Shown: positions 27,224 to 37,538, counted from the first letter of the stretch. The stretch: DNA of 64,000 bases from Devosia sp. (GCA_015234425.1 JADGNE010000054.1:62001-126000); one strand, 5' to 3'. A program made the numbers and translations. Notes: generated by a model from the sequence alone, not told the origin.

Positions 27224-27801
27224 GACCTCATACGCCCCGCCATAGTTTTGCGTGGAAATGATGCGCTGCGCGGATTGGTGCGCCCGGTCATGGCTGAGGG
27301 CGGGCAGATAATCGTCCCGCTCGGGGAAAGCACTGCCAGCGGCGACATGTGGTCGGCCAGCCAGATCAGATCTTCATGGATCATCTTTTCGGTCGGGATG
27401 ACGAGGCGCCGCCTGCGATCGTCCGGGGCAGGAACAATTTCGATCAGCCCGATGATCTGCATGCGCGCCAGGGTGTCATCGAAGCTGCGCGGGCTCGACA
27501 GCCCGAAGGGCATAAAGACGTCGCGCAAACTGCCCACACTGGGCCAGGTCGACGGGTCGTCAGCATCCTTGCGGGCGTCCTGCCCGAGGATGATGTTGAA
27601 CAGCACATTGCGGCCGATTTCATGCATCATGTGCCGCAGGGCGGTGTCGGCTTTGTAGGAGTCGATCATAACGCGCATGTAGTGATTGCGGGCTATGGCG
27701 AAGCGCGGATGCGCAAGAATCTCCTCGGTCGTCGCATAGGCCGGTATGCCCGCCGGAGCATCCGAGAGTAGTCGAGGCAGGTCGTCGGCAGACTTGCTCA
27801 T
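27220..27801 (-). CDS. N-terminal part of a frameshifted winged-helix regulator
   Basis: A 193-residue frame starting at ATG 27801 with GGGGGAGAG upstream. Residues ~60-150 contain a helical segment and a MarR-like winged helix (PRSFDDTLARMQIIGLIEIVPAPDDRRRRLVIPT). After LADHMSPLAVL the frame loses protein character (SPSGTIICPPSAMTGRTNPR) and stops at 27220. The alternative frame continues sensibly into 26873-27223. One added T in the run at 27323-27329 would give a single ~309-residue protein with two winged-helix units. It lies next to a Crp/Fnr gene; target unknown. Confidence 0.6.
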   Translation of the reverse strand: MSKSADDLPRLLSDAPAGIPAYATTEEILAHPRFAIARNHYMRVMIDSYKADTALRHMMHEIGRNVLFNIILGQDARKDADDPSTWPSVGSLRDVFMPFGLSSPRSFDDTLARMQIIGLIEIVPAPDDRRRRLVIPTEKMIHEDLIWLADHMSPLAVLSPSGTIICPPSAMTGRTNPRSASFPRKTMAGRMRS

Positions 27802-27895
27802 GTGTCTCTCCCCCCAGAGAGACGTAATCCAAGCATCTTTTAAAAGAGGCGGACAAGTCTTTTGTGCCCGCCAGACATCTCGGCCCGCCAGCCGG

Positions 27896-28609
27896 TCACC
27901 CGATGAACGGCTGCAGCTGGACGGCCTGGATGCGGCGATAGCATTCACAGCCAAAGCTCGCGAGCCTCTCGCGATCCATCACTGTCAGGCGGCCACGGGA
28001 ATAGGCAATTGCCCCGGCATGCATCAGGTCCGAGCAGACCTGGCTGACAGTAGCGCGCCGAAGCCCCAGCATCTGGGCAATGGCGTCTTGCGTCACGCGA
28101 AATTCCGGCGCCCCCGTGCGGTCATCGGCGACCAGCAGCCAGCGCGCGACGCGTTGTTCCGCGGTATGCAGGCTATTGCAGGCCACGGTTTCCATCAGCT
28201 GCACGATCAGCCCCTGCGCATAGGCCAGCATCGCTTCGCGCACGCAGATAAACCGCTGCATCGCCTCATTGAGTGCATCGAGCGGCAGCCAGCTGGCATA
28301 GCCGTCCACTGTCACCACAACATCGCTGAGCGATGGGCCGCCGCCCATCAAGTATGTGAAGCCGACAAAGCCCTCGGCGCCGATGGATGCTTTCTCCACC
28401 ACCCGCTGTGGGCCAATCTGGGCCATGTATGACAGGATGCCGTCATGCGGCAATATGGCATGTGTTACTTCCTGCCCGCTTGCGTAGATTGTATCTCCAG
28501 ACACGAGGGGGCGGATTTCTGAGTGATCGGTCAGGAATTGCTGTGCCTGGGGGCGTGTGGCCAGCAAGACCCGGTTCCGGATCCGTGGTTCGTCTTGCGT
28601 TGTGTTCAT
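27896..28609 (-). CDS. Crp/Fnr family transcriptional regulator
   Basis: A 237-residue regulator with a cyclic-nucleotide-binding-like barrel (about 25-140: IRPLVSGDTIYASGQEVTHAILPHDG) and a C-terminal winged helix (VTQDAIAQMLGLRRATVSQVCSDLMHAG near 172-199). It has no N-terminal Cys cluster of the FNR type and no obvious haem ligand, so the signal is unknown. I start at ATG 28609, dropping a 14-residue longer reading. It is divergent from an oxygen-sensor-like chemotaxis gene. Confidence 0.9.
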   Translation of the reverse strand: MNTTQDEPRIRNRVLLATRPQAQQFLTDHSEIRPLVSGDTIYASGQEVTHAILPHDGILSYMAQIGPQRVVEKASIGAEGFVGFTYLMGGGPSLSDVVVTVDGYASWLPLDALNEAMQRFICVREAMLAYAQGLIVQLMETVACNSLHTAEQRVARWLLVADDRTGAPEFRVTQDAIAQMLGLRRATVSQVCSDLMHAGAIAYSRGRLTVMDRERLASFGCECYRRIQAVQLQPFIG

Positions 28610-28692
28610 GACGCTTGCTCTTGGTTTTGAGCGATATTTCAGTTCGACCATTTTGCCGATTTGTAGTTAAGTCGCCGTTAACCAGTTTTTAT

Positions 28693-28713
28693 GTACGGTA
28701 TCGTACTTACCGT
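28693..28713. promoter_or_regulatory. candidate operator between crp-like and globin-transducer genes
   Basis: Two overlapping inverted repeats: GTACG-gtat-CGTAC (28693-28706) and ACGGTA-7-TACCGT (28695-28713). They lie 84 nt upstream of the Crp-like start and 166 nt upstream of the transducer start, in a 269-nt divergent intergenic region. Binding protein unknown; autoregulation by the Crp-like factor is one option, though the half-site is not the classical TGTGA. Confidence 0.4.
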
Positions 28714-28878
28714 GACCGGCGTGATGTGCCGTGGATGCTGGTTCCGGCTCTTCTTCTGACTGCAGGTTATCTTTTTTCTCATGGGCCGTCTCGGATCCGT
28801 GAAGGGGGGAGACTTGCGTCTGTCTGCGGCAGAGGGGCGGTGGGTCGCCCCAAAGGGATCTCGTGGGGGAACATTGGC

Positions 28879-30492
28879 ATGAGCGTAGTGGACGACGACT
28901 CATCTAGATTGGGCTTTATCGAACTGAATGCGGACGAGGGCGCGTTATTCGCGCCCATCCGGCCCAACATCGAGAGACATCTCGATCTGGCCCTCGATCG
29001 GTTTTACGCCCGCATCGGCAAAAGCCCGCAGGCGGGCGAACATTTCTCCGACAGCGCGCAGATCGCCAGGGCGCGAGGACGCCAGCGCGATCACTGGGGC
29101 GCAATGGCCGCCGGCCAGTTCGACGCAAGCTATTTCAATCGCAGCCGCATCATCGGCCAGGTCCATGCGCGCATCGGCCTCAAGCCACGATGGTACATGG
29201 GTGGCTATGCCCTGATCGCCGAAACGCTGATCAGCGGCATCCTGAACGATTTTGCCGATAGTGGCGCCCGGATCCGGCTGCGTCCGTCGCGAACGCCAAA
29301 TGTCGGCCCGGCCGTTGCGGCCCTGGTCAAGGCAATCGTGCTCGATACGGAAATTGCCGTCAGCACCTATTTTGACCAGATCTATAGCGAGGCCGCCGCC
29401 CTCAACCAGGCTCTCGCCGCGGTTGTTCTGCCCGCGAGCCGGGGTGATCTCAGCCACCGGGTCGAGGCGAAATTCTCCAACGCCGATCTCAATGCCCTGG
29501 CCAACCAGGTCAATAACCTGCTCGAGATCATGGGTGATCGCCTTGGCGCCAGCGGCGCGGTCCTCTCGGCGCTCGCCAATGCGGACCTCACCCAGCGCGT
29601 CACCGGCAATGCCGAGGGTGCCTTCGCCGACCTGCGCGACGACACCAATGCGGTGGCGGAGTCGATGTCGGCCATTATGGTGCGGCTGCGCCAGTCCTCG
29701 CTCATGCTCAAGCGCACCACCGGTGAAATGGTCAGTGGTGCCGATGAATTGTCCGAGCGGACCAACCGCCAGGCTGCCGCCATCGAAGAAATCGCCGCGT
29801 CGATGGGGGAGGTGGTGTCCACTGTGTCGGAAAATGTCGATCTCTCCGGCAAGGCCGAGACTGCGGTGGGCCGGGTTGCCACCCAGCTCGCCGATGCTGT
29901 CGGCGTCATGGAGACGGCGACCGGCGCCATGGGCGATATCAAGGGCGCCTCGAACCAGATCGCGGCCATTGTCGGGGTCATCGACAATATCGCATTCCAG
30001 ACCAATCTCCTCGCGCTCAACGCCTCCGTCGAAGCGGCGCGCGCCGGAGAGGCGGGCAAGGGCTTTGCCGTGGTCGCCATCGAGGTGCGGCGCCTCGCGC
30101 AGAATGCCGCTCACGCCTCGTCTGAAATCAAGGCCCTCATCGAGCGCACCCTGGCAACGGTTGATCGCGGCTCCAGCCTTGTCGATACGGCGGCGGCCCA
30201 TCTCGAGGCGGTGTCCGGCGCCGTCACCGACACCAGCGGCCACGCGATTGCCATGGCTGCCGCCAACAGGGCGGTGCTCTCCGCGCTCAGCGAGATCAAC
30301 CAGGCCGTGCGCCAGATCGATGAAATGACTCAGCACAACGCCAGCCTCATCGAAGAAACCAACGCCGCCATAGCCCAGACCGAAGCCCAGGCCAGCGAGC
30401 TCGACAAGATCGTCGACATATTTCGCTTGGGCCCCATGCCAGCCCAAAAACCCGCCAACGACCTCGCCCGCGGCGACATCGTTTGGGCTTAA
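28879..30492 (+). CDS. globin-coupled methyl-accepting chemotaxis protein
   Basis: A 537-residue soluble transducer. Residues ~10-170 are a protoglobin-type sensor ([23 protein letters not shown], ...[15 protein letters not shown]) as in HemAT, which binds O2 through haem. Residues ~180-280 are a HAMP-like linker. The signalling domain (~290-530) contains the hairpin tip [34 protein letters not shown] that contacts CheW/CheA. No membrane helix. ATG 28879 follows GGGGGAA; the ORF upstream of it is not protein-like. No other che genes are nearby, so it feeds a remote chemotaxis array. Likely role: aerotaxis or energy taxis. Confidence 0.92.
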   Translation: MSVVDDDSSRLGFIELNADEGALFAPIRPNIERHLDLALDRFYARIGKSPQAGEHFSDSAQIARARGRQRDHWGAMAAGQFDASYFNRSRIIGQVHARIGLKPRWYMGGYALIAETLISGILNDFADSGARIRLRPSRTPNVGPAVAALVKAIVLDTEIAVSTYFDQIYSEAAALNQALAAVVLPASRGDLSHRVEAKFSNADLNALANQVNNLLEIMGDRLGASGAVLSALANADLTQRVTGNAEGAFADLRDDTNAVAESMSAIMVRLRQSSLMLKRTTGEMVSGADELSERTNRQAAAIEEIAASMGEVVSTVSENVDLSGKAETAVGRVATQLADAVGVMETATGAMGDIKGASNQIAAIVGVIDNIAFQTNLLALNASVEAARAGEAGKGFAVVAIEVRRLAQNAAHASSEIKALIERTLATVDRGSSLVDTAAAHLEAVSGAVTDTSGHAIAMAAANRAVLSALSEINQAVRQIDEMTQHNASLIEETNAAIAQTEAQASELDKIVDIFRLGPMPAQKPANDLARGDIVWA

Positions 30493-30494
30493 CC

Positions 30495-31205
30495 TCAAGC
30501 CGCTTTGTCCATGGCCTCGCCAAGGGCAAAGCGCACCGCCGCGTCGGCGTGGATTGCCGTGGAATCGTACCCAGGCAGGGGCAGGCTATCGGGGTCGACG
30601 AGCAGCGAGATTTCGGTGCAGCCGAGGATCACGGAGTCGACGCCTTGGGCGCGGGATTTTTCGATGATGTCGAGATAGCGTTCGCGCGATGCATCCTCGA
30701 CAAGTCCTTGGCAAAGCTCATCAAAAATAATGTCATGCACGGTCCCCCGTGCGTCGCAGTCCGGCACGATGACCTCGATCCCATGTCGCGCCATGCGCTC
30801 GGCATAGAACCCGTGTTCCATCGTATAGCGCGTCGCCAGCAGCAGCGGTTTTGTCCGCCCATCCGCCTTCAGCGCCGCCGCGGTTTCATCAATAATATCA
30901 ATCAACTGCACCCCGCTCAGCCGCGCCACCGGCTCGGACACCAGATGCATCGTATTGGTGCAGATCAACACGCACTCGGCCCCAGCCCGCGCCAGACCCG
31001 CGCCAGCCTCGCCCAACAGCGTCCCGGCGTCATCCCAGCGCCCCGCCTTCTGCAGTTCGACCACTCGGTTAAAGTCCAGAGAACGCAGCGCAATTTCCGC
31101 TGAATGCAGTCCGCCACGCACCTTCCGCACGCTCTCATTTATCCGCCGATAATAGACCGCCGTCGACTCCCAGCTCATGCCGCCAATCAGACCAATCGTT
31201 TTCAT
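30495..31205 (-). CDS. aspartate/glutamate racemase family protein
   Basis: A 236-residue cofactor-independent racemase of the Asp/Glu/hydantoin group (YgeA/RacX-like). The N-terminus is [22 protein letters not shown]. Two catalytic Cys are visible, in [10 protein letters not shown] near 84 and [11 protein letters not shown] near 195. Both are present, so it should be active, giving D-amino acids or isomerising amino acids. It ends 3 nt from the convergent transducer stop and is divergent from an Lrp-type regulator that probably controls it. Confidence 0.9.
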   Translation of the reverse strand: MKTIGLIGGMSWESTAVYYRRINESVRKVRGGLHSAEIALRSLDFNRVVELQKAGRWDDAGTLLGEAGAGLARAGAECVLICTNTMHLVSEPVARLSGVQLIDIIDETAAALKADGRTKPLLLATRYTMEHGFYAERMARHGIEVIVPDCDARGTVHDIIFDELCQGLVEDASRERYLDIIEKSRAQGVDSVILGCTEISLLVDPDSLPLPGYDSTAIHADAAVRFALGEAMDKAA

Positions 31206-31355
31206 CGTTATCCCCGTGCTTCAGACCTGGTTCAGTATGAGCCGAGCCGGGAACAACGGGTTTGCAGATTTTCTTGCTCGTTACACTGCTGGTGCAGTTC
31301 TTGCGCGCAGAGTAAGCTCTCGACGCCAGAAAACTGCATCAGCGGGAGAAAAGAC

Positions 31356-31817
31356 GTGCTGGATGAGCGTGATCGCAAGATCCTGAGCCTGCTGCAAGCC
31401 GACGCCGATACGCCGGTTACCGACATCGCCGATGCGGTCTCGCTTTCCGCCTCAGCCTGCTCCCGCCGCATCGCCCGCCTCCGCGAAGACGGCTATATCG
31501 CCCGCACCACGGCCGAGCTCGACCGGCGGCTAATGGGCCTGCCGACTACGGTATTCGTGATTATACGGACCGGCAGCCATGCAGCGGACTGGCTCGAAAA
31601 GTTCCACGCCGCCGTCGCCACCATCCCCGAAATCGTGGAGGTGCACCGGCTTACCGGCAATTTTGACTATATCCTGAAAATGGTGCTGCCCAATGTCGAG
31701 CACTACGACGTGGTCTATAAGCAGCTCGTCGGGCGGATCGAACTCTTTGATATGTCAGCCTATATTTCCATGGAGACGGTAAAGCTCTCCAGGGGCGTGC
31801 CGACCCATTATGCATAA
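31356..31817 (+). CDS. Lrp/AsnC family transcriptional regulator
   Basis: A 153-residue amino-acid-responsive regulator. The helix-turn-helix is at residues ~4-50 ([38 protein letters not shown]); the ligand-binding RAM domain follows, with [16 protein letters not shown] near 105. I start at GTG 31356, where GGGAG sits 7 nt upstream; the much longer reading from 31104 overlaps the divergent racemase and is not protein-like. Its position facing the racemase suggests local control of D-amino acid or amino acid metabolism. Confidence 0.92.
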   Translation: MLDERDRKILSLLQADADTPVTDIADAVSLSASACSRRIARLREDGYIARTTAELDRRLMGLPTTVFVIIRTGSHAADWLEKFHAAVATIPEIVEVHRLTGNFDYILKMVLPNVEHYDVVYKQLVGRIELFDMSAYISMETVKLSRGVPTHYA

Positions 31818-31840
31818 AAGGGGAGGCGCGAGCCTCCCCT
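31816..31840. terminator. hairpin between lrp-type gene and dxs
   Basis: Perfect 9-bp stem AGGGGAGGC/GCCTCCCCT with a GCGA loop. The minus strand continues with TTTT, so it chiefly ends the dxs transcript; it may also close the Lrp-type gene. Confidence 0.8.
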
Positions 31841-31850
31841 CATGATTGAG

Positions 31851-33779
31851 TTAAGCGCCTGTAAGAGCAGCCTCTTTGGCCGCTTCGTCATAACCCAGCG
31901 CCCCGAGAACCGTCGAGACAATGCCGTCCCGGTCAAGGCCAGCGGCCTTGTACATGTCGTTCTGGCTCGAGTGCTCGTCGAACCGGTCGGGGATCATCAG
32001 CGGCCGGAAGCGCAGCTTGCCATCGAGCAGACCATTGGTGGCGAGGAAGCTCGCGACATGGCTGCCAAAGCCGCCAATCCCGCCTTCCTCCGTGGTCACG
32101 AGCACATCATGGCTTTCGGCGAGGCGCGCAATCAACTCCTCGTCGAGCGGCTTCATGAAGCGCGCATCGGCGATGGTCGGGTTGAACCCAAGAGCGGACA
32201 AATGATCAGCCGCAGCAAGCACTTCGCCGAGCCGCGTGCCATAGGAGAGCAGGGCAATCGTGCTGCCCTGGCGGACGATGCGGCCCTTGCCGATCGGCAG
32301 CACCTGGCCGCGCGCCGGCATATCTACGCCCATGCCGTCACCGCGCGGATAGCGGAAGGCGATCGGGCCGCGGTCATAGGCAGTGGCCGTTGCCACCATA
32401 TGGCGCAGCTCTGCCTCGTCGGCAGCGGCCATCAGCACCATGCCCGGAATGGCCCCGAGATAGGCATTGTCATAATTGCCCGCATGGGTCGGTCCGTCGG
32501 CGCCGACAAAACCGGCCCGGTCGATGGCAAAGCGCACCGGAAGGCCCTGGATAGCCACGTCGTGGATCACCTGGTCATAGGCGCGCTGAAGGAAGGTCGA
32601 GTAAATGGCGCAGAACGGGCGCATGCCTTCGCTGGCAAGCCCGGCCGCAAAGGTCACCGCGTGCTGCTCGGCAATGCCGACGTCAAAGATGCGATCGGGG
32701 AAAATCTCGGCGAATTTGTCGAGGCCCGTGCCGGATGGCATGGCGGCGGTGACCGCCACGACGCGCGGATCGTTTTCGGCTTCCTGAAGCAGCGACTGGG
32801 CAAACACCGAGGTATAGGACGGTGCGTTCGATGGCGCCTTGGCCTGGGCGCCGGTGATCACGTTGAACTTTGACACGCCATGATATTTGTCGGCGGAGCT
32901 TTCCGCCGGGCCATAGCCCTTGCCCTTTTTGGTCACGACATGGATCAGGACCGGTCCGCTGTCCATCTCGCGCACATTGTCGAGCACCGGCAGCAGATGG
33001 TCGAGATTATGCCCGTCGATCGGGCCGATGTAATAAAAGCCCAGCTCTTCGAACAGCGTGCCGCCGGCCAGCATGGCGCGCGCGAATTCCTCGGTCTTGC
33101 GGGCAGGCTCGTGCAGGAATTGCGGCAGCTTGTGAACCACTGACTTCGCCGCCTCGCGGGTGCCGCGATAGGCCGGGCTTGACACGAGCCGCGCCAGATA
33201 GGCGCGCAGGGCGCCGGTCGGCGGGGCGATCGACATGTCATTGTCGTTGAGGATCACCACCAGACGTGCATCCATGGCGCCGGCATTGTTCATCGCCTCA
33301 TAGGCCATGCCGGCCGACATGGCGCCGTCCCCGATCACCGCCACAACATTGCGCGGCGTCTCGAGGTGCTGGCTCGCCACGGCCATGCCAAGGCCCGCCG
33401 AGATGGAGGTAGAGGAGTGGCCGGCGCCAAAGGGGTCGTATTCGCTCTCGGCGCGGCGGGTAAAGCCGGAAAGGCCGTCCTTCTGGCGCAGCGTTCGCAT
33501 GCGGTCGCGGCGACCGGTCAGGATCTTGTGCGGATAGGCCTGGTGTCCGACGTCCCAGATGATCCGGTCATGCGGCGTGTCGAACACCGCATGCAGCGCC
33601 ACGGTCAGTTCGACCACCCCAAGGCCTGCGCCCAGATGTCCGCCCGTCACGGAAACGGCGTCGACCATCTCCGTCCGAACCTCATCGGCAAGCTTGCGCA
33701 ATTGTTCGCGGGGCAGGGCTCGCAGGTCAGCCGGGTTCTGGATGGTATCGAGCAGGGGGGTGTGCGGCTTCTCGGCCAA
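31851..33779 (-). CDS. dxs: 1-deoxy-D-xylulose-5-phosphate synthase
   Basis: First enzyme of the MEP isoprenoid pathway; condenses pyruvate and glyceraldehyde 3-phosphate with thiamine diphosphate. The 642-residue product is full length. The N-terminal domain has [17 protein letters not shown] near 77-93 and the ThDP/Mg motif [18 protein letters not shown] near 150-167. The central Glu/transketolase domain has [17 protein letters not shown] near 366-382. The start is TTG 33779, supported by AAGGAG six bases upstream; no ATG fits better. It supplies isoprenoids, including undecaprenyl phosphate used by the surface glycan genes. Confidence 0.96.
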   Translation of the reverse strand: MAEKPHTPLLDTIQNPADLRALPREQLRKLADEVRTEMVDAVSVTGGHLGAGLGVVELTVALHAVFDTPHDRIIWDVGHQAYPHKILTGRRDRMRTLRQKDGLSGFTRRAESEYDPFGAGHSSTSISAGLGMAVASQHLETPRNVVAVIGDGAMSAGMAYEAMNNAGAMDARLVVILNDNDMSIAPPTGALRAYLARLVSSPAYRGTREAAKSVVHKLPQFLHEPARKTEEFARAMLAGGTLFEELGFYYIGPIDGHNLDHLLPVLDNVREMDSGPVLIHVVTKKGKGYGPAESSADKYHGVSKFNVITGAQAKAPSNAPSYTSVFAQSLLQEAENDPRVVAVTAAMPSGTGLDKFAEIFPDRIFDVGIAEQHAVTFAAGLASEGMRPFCAIYSTFLQRAYDQVIHDVAIQGLPVRFAIDRAGFVGADGPTHAGNYDNAYLGAIPGMVLMAAADEAELRHMVATATAYDRGPIAFRYPRGDGMGVDMPARGQVLPIGKGRIVRQGSTIALLSYGTRLGEVLAAADHLSALGFNPTIADARFMKPLDEELIARLAESHDVLVTTEEGGIGGFGSHVASFLATNGLLDGKLRFRPLMIPDRFDEHSSQNDMYKAAGLDRDGIVSTVLGALGYDEAAKEAALTGA

Positions 33780-33922
33780 GCGAGGCTCCTTGGTTGAGGT
33801 CTAGCCCAGACTCTTAGGCTGCAGTCAGTGGCTTGGCAATAAGTCGCCAGAAAAGTGACGGTTCACCCCGGGCTTTGGGCCGGAGTGAACTTTCTTGATC
33901 GTTATACGCGCGCTGTAAGGAA

Positions 33923-35662
33923 CTAGTTTTGTGCGATCTTCGCAGAAAAACTATTGGGGCTCAGCGTCTCGGCGACATGGCCGACGCCCATGACGGTCAC
34001 GAAGCGTCCCATTTCCGGCGTCGGGTCAAAGTCGGCTTCGTCATGGTCGAAAATGACGGCAAACTTTTCCGACTGCAGGCTGTGCGGCGTCATGAAGATG
34101 TCGGTGACGTGCTCGAGGTCTGGGGCGACGAGATCCGGCTTGCGCATTTCTGCCGACGGAGTGCGCGGGGCGACATGACCCTGAAGGGCAGCCGCCAGAG
34201 TGTCGGTCTGTGCGCCCGAAGCGGCGGCAAAGGTCTGGTCGAAGAGGCTCGACAGATCGGCCTTTGCGGCCGGGGCGATCGAGGCGGTTTCGATCCGGTC
34301 TGGCACTTCTTCGCTCGTCAGCACGGGCAGGCGTGCCGGACGCGGCGCAGCCAGCGCGGCGTTGGCCACGGGCCCGGGAATGACAGCGCGGGAGATGATG
34401 TCCTGTAGCGACTGTTGAGCCGAAGGCGTCGCCGGCGCGCTGGGCAGATAGGCGGTCAGCGTTTCGCTCGGCTGCGGATCGGTCATCAGCACGCGCGGGC
34501 GTGGCACGGGCGCCTCGGTGAGCGCGGCCAGGGCCGTCACTGCGTCGCCGGCCGGCAGGGTCGAGGCCGTTGCAACACGCAGCGTCTCCGACTTCATCAC
34601 CGGAAGCGGCGCAATAGCGGCCGAGCGCAGTTCTTCAGGGGCGAGCGGTGCGCTGCCAACGGTCGAGAACGGGATATAGTCCTGTGTCACCGCCGCCACT
34701 TCGACAGGGGCGGGAGCAGTCGCTGCGGCCGGAGCCGTTGCTGCTGCGAAAAGGCTTGCCGGACGCATGGCGGGCATGGGGGCTGCGACTGCAGCGATCG
34801 GCGTCTGGGCCGGTGCAACGGCCGCAACCTGAACCGGAGCCGGAGCGGGCGCTGCCGCGGGGGCGGCCTGCTTGTTGCCGCCAAAGAGCATGTCCATCAG
34901 CGTGCCACCACCGCCACCGCCGCCACTATTGGAGGCGACGCGGGTGCCGCTGTTGGAATCGCCGCAGGGCACGGCGTGGCAACGCTTCCATTCAGCCATG
35001 GCGAGCTGATAGCCCTGCTGGGAGATCGGCTTGCCGTCGTTGGGCACGTGCAGCGTCTTGCCGTCAGGGAACAGGTCCTTGAGCTGGGCTCGCGTCATGC
35101 GCGGCCAGGCGCGCACGGATCCGGTGTCCAGATGCACGAAGGGGCTGCCCGAATTGGGATAATAGCCGACACCGCCGACCTGCTTGCGCATGGCTGCGGC
35201 ACGCAGTTTCGTCAGGGGAACGCCGGGGATATAGAAATCCATCGCGGTTCCCTTCATGTGCTGGCTGTTCTCAGCCACACCGGAAGACGTCTGCCGCAGC
35301 ATCGCGTTGGTCTTGGGCGAGCGATAGGCCGAAACGACAGTGATCGGCTGGCTCGCGCCGACGTCCTGGTACACTTCCCAGACAAGGTCGAACAGGCGCG
35401 GGTCCATATTGGCCGGCTCGTTGCGGCGCCAGTCCCTGAGGAAGACGTTGAGCTCCCGCAGACCCGACTGCACATATTGACCGTTGCGCTTGAAGACGAT
35501 GCGCGCGGTCTCTTTGGTGTGGGTGTAGTGGATGTAGAGCGCACGCTCTGTGGCGGCAAACGTCGGAGACACGGTCAGGCCGAGGGCCAGACCAAATCCT
35601 GCCAATACGATCGCTGCCCGCTGAAGCAAATTCTTACGCTGCAAAAAGCTATTCCCCGTCAC
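33923..35662 (-). CDS. DUF882 (M15-like) exported protein with long disordered tail
   Basis: About 580 residues. After a signal peptide (ending near TFA) residues ~40-190 form a DUF882/YcbK-like domain related to D-Ala-D-Ala metallopeptidases: LREL/FLRDWRR, VVSAYRSPKTNAML, SQHMKGTAMDFYIPG and PFVHLDTG carry the His/Asp zinc ligands. The remaining ~390 residues are Ala/Pro/Val-rich low complexity with a Gly run near 250 and scattered conserved-looking ALTEAPVPRPR elements. I take GTG 35662; TTG 35683 in frame is an alternative and the start is uncertain. The L,D-transpeptidase gene upstream on the same strand suggests cell-wall remodelling. Confidence 0.82.
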   Translation of the reverse strand: MTGNSFLQRKNLLQRAAIVLAGFGLALGLTVSPTFAATERALYIHYTHTKETARIVFKRNGQYVQSGLRELNVFLRDWRRNEPANMDPRLFDLVWEVYQDVGASQPITVVSAYRSPKTNAMLRQTSSGVAENSQHMKGTAMDFYIPGVPLTKLRAAAMRKQVGGVGYYPNSGSPFVHLDTGSVRAWPRMTRAQLKDLFPDGKTLHVPNDGKPISQQGYQLAMAEWKRCHAVPCGDSNSGTRVASNSGGGGGGGTLMDMLFGGNKQAAPAAAPAPAPVQVAAVAPAQTPIAAVAAPMPAMRPASLFAAATAPAAATAPAPVEVAAVTQDYIPFSTVGSAPLAPEELRSAAIAPLPVMKSETLRVATASTLPAGDAVTALAALTEAPVPRPRVLMTDPQPSETLTAYLPSAPATPSAQQSLQDIISRAVIPGPVANAALAAPRPARLPVLTSEEVPDRIETASIAPAAKADLSSLFDQTFAAASGAQTDTLAAALQGHVAPRTPSAEMRKPDLVAPDLEHVTDIFMTPHSLQSEKFAVIFDHDEADFDPTPEMGRFVTVMGVGHVAETLSPNSFSAKIAQN

Positions 35663-35840
35663 GCCAAACTCTGCCCGGTTCAATGCCAGTATGGTTGGAC
35701 GTTAGCGCAGAAATCGCACGATTTTCTTAACGCTAACGAGGTGTGAACCGTATCAGGCGGCCCCCTCACGCCTTCGTTATAGCTCCCTAAAGGGGGCACA
35801 AGAATGGCTGAAAAGTAAAGAGAAAATTAAGCCGCGCCCA

Positions 35841-37538
35841 TCAGGGCGCGAGCTCGTCCGGGATCGGCCCGGCCTGGGCGATGATGGCCGGCGCGGCCGT
35901 CGTCGCAAGACCCATGGCGGCAATGAGCTTTTCATTATGGCCATAGACGTCGCCATAGGACTTGATGGAGCCGTCGGCATCCACGCGCAGGGTGAAGTAA
36001 GCCAGATGCACAGGGATCTGGGTCTGCGGGTTCACCCAACGCTCGGAGGGGCCGAACATGGATTCCAGCGAGGCGCGGCTGATATTGGGCTCGTTGGCCA
36101 TCAGCGCATCGGCAAAGGCCATCGGGTCCTGCACACGCACGCAGCCGTGGCTGAAGGCGCGGGAGGAACGAGAAAACAAGCCTTTGGACGGTGTGTCGTG
36201 CAGATAGACGTCGTGCTTGTTGGGGAACAGGAACTTGATCTGACCCAGCGAATTGCCCGGGCCGGGGCGCTGGCGCACGCGGAACGGGAAATTGGTGGCC
36301 GAGACCTGGCTCCAGTCGACCTGCCAGGGGCTCACGGGCGTGCCGTTATAGAGCAGGTCCATATTCTGGTTGTCGGTATAGGCTGGATTGCGCAGCACGG
36401 CCGGTGCGATCTCGCCCTTGAGGATCGAGTTCGGCACGTTCCAATAGGGGTTCACCACCACGTGGCGGATATTGTCCGAGAAGATCGGGGTCTGGTTCTT
36501 GGTCGTGCCGACGACGACGCGCGTGGTGAACTCCTCATGGCCATCCCGTTGGATGGCAAGGCGGAATTCCGGGATGTTGACGAAGACATTGAAACCGCCG
36601 AGGTCCGACGGCATCCAGCGCCAGCGTTCCATATTGGCGATAATGTCTTCCCGGCGTGTGGCATTGCCACCATTGAGCGCGGCGATGGTTGCCGGCCCGA
36701 TAACGCCGTCGACCTCGAGGCCCAGGCTGCCCTGGAACGCCTTCACGGCATCGACCAGACTATTGTCATAGACCGTATCTGTTGAAGTCGGGAGCGCGAG
36801 GCGGGCGCGGATGGCCGGGACGCGGGCGTCGGTATTGCCGGCCTTGAGGACCGGACCTGCCCCGATCGGCGTCGGGCGCTCGGTCGGGGTCTGGTCGAAA
36901 CTGGCGAGGGCGGCCTTGAGGGCCAGAAATTCTGCGTGCTTGGGCCCGAGCGCGGCCAGGATCGGCGCTGGATCGGCGCTTTTCGTCAGATCTTCCAAGA
37001 GCTTGGGGCCGTCGATCGGCTTGTGCTTGATGTCGAAATTGGCCGAGATCGACTGCGGCTTGATGCGGCCATTATGGAGATGGTCGGCATAGCGGAGGAC
37101 GGCGGCCGAGAAGGCGGTTTCAAGCCCGGCGAGAGCGGCGGGATCGCTGCTGTTGGCGCGAGAAAGATCAATGTCTGCAGTGAGATAGTCCTGCGGGCGG
37201 AGGCCTTCGCTGGCGGCGTTTTCGAAGAGGGTAATGATCTTCTGGGCGGCCGGGGAGAAGGTGATTGCCCCGTCGGAGCCCTGGCCCAACCAGATCGGCT
37301 CGAAATAGCGCTCGCCATAAAGGAAATAAAGGCTCTGGCCTTCGGCATAGGCGACGGTGTCGCGCTGGGCGCCATAGTAGGCCGAGGAGAGGCCGGCCTT
37401 GATCGTCTGGGCCAGCGGAGTCTTGGCGGGCGCAATAACGACCGGAGAAATTTCAAGGCTGGCAATGTCTTGCGCCTGTGTCGCTCCGAGGCCCGAGAGG
37501 GCAAAGAGGGCCACCAGACTGATCGCAACCTTGTTCAT
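35841..37538 (-). CDS. L,D-transpeptidase (YcbB/LdtD-like)
   Basis: A 565-residue exported enzyme that forms 3-3 cross-links in peptidoglycan. A signal peptide (about 1-22) is followed by an N-terminal scaffold domain with a WLGQGSDGAITFSPAA segment, a peptidoglycan-binding motif (VDAVKAFQGSLGLEVDGVIG near 265-284), and the YkuD catalytic domain with the active-site SHGCVRVQDP near 466-475. Length and order match the LdtD/YcbB group rather than small YkuD proteins. ATG 37538 has AGGAG upstream. It is on the same strand as the DUF882 gene but 157 nt away, so separate transcription is possible. Confidence 0.93.
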   Translation of the reverse strand: MNKVAISLVALFALSGLGATQAQDIASLEISPVVIAPAKTPLAQTIKAGLSSAYYGAQRDTVAYAEGQSLYFLYGERYFEPIWLGQGSDGAITFSPAAQKIITLFENAASEGLRPQDYLTADIDLSRANSSDPAALAGLETAFSAAVLRYADHLHNGRIKPQSISANFDIKHKPIDGPKLLEDLTKSADPAPILAALGPKHAEFLALKAALASFDQTPTERPTPIGAGPVLKAGNTDARVPAIRARLALPTSTDTVYDNSLVDAVKAFQGSLGLEVDGVIGPATIAALNGGNATRREDIIANMERWRWMPSDLGGFNVFVNIPEFRLAIQRDGHEEFTTRVVVGTTKNQTPIFSDNIRHVVVNPYWNVPNSILKGEIAPAVLRNPAYTDNQNMDLLYNGTPVSPWQVDWSQVSATNFPFRVRQRPGPGNSLGQIKFLFPNKHDVYLHDTPSKGLFSRSSRAFSHGCVRVQDPMAFADALMANEPNISRASLESMFGPSERWVNPQTQIPVHLAYFTLRVDADGSIKSYGDVYGHNEKLIAAMGLATTAAPAIIAQAGPIPDELAP

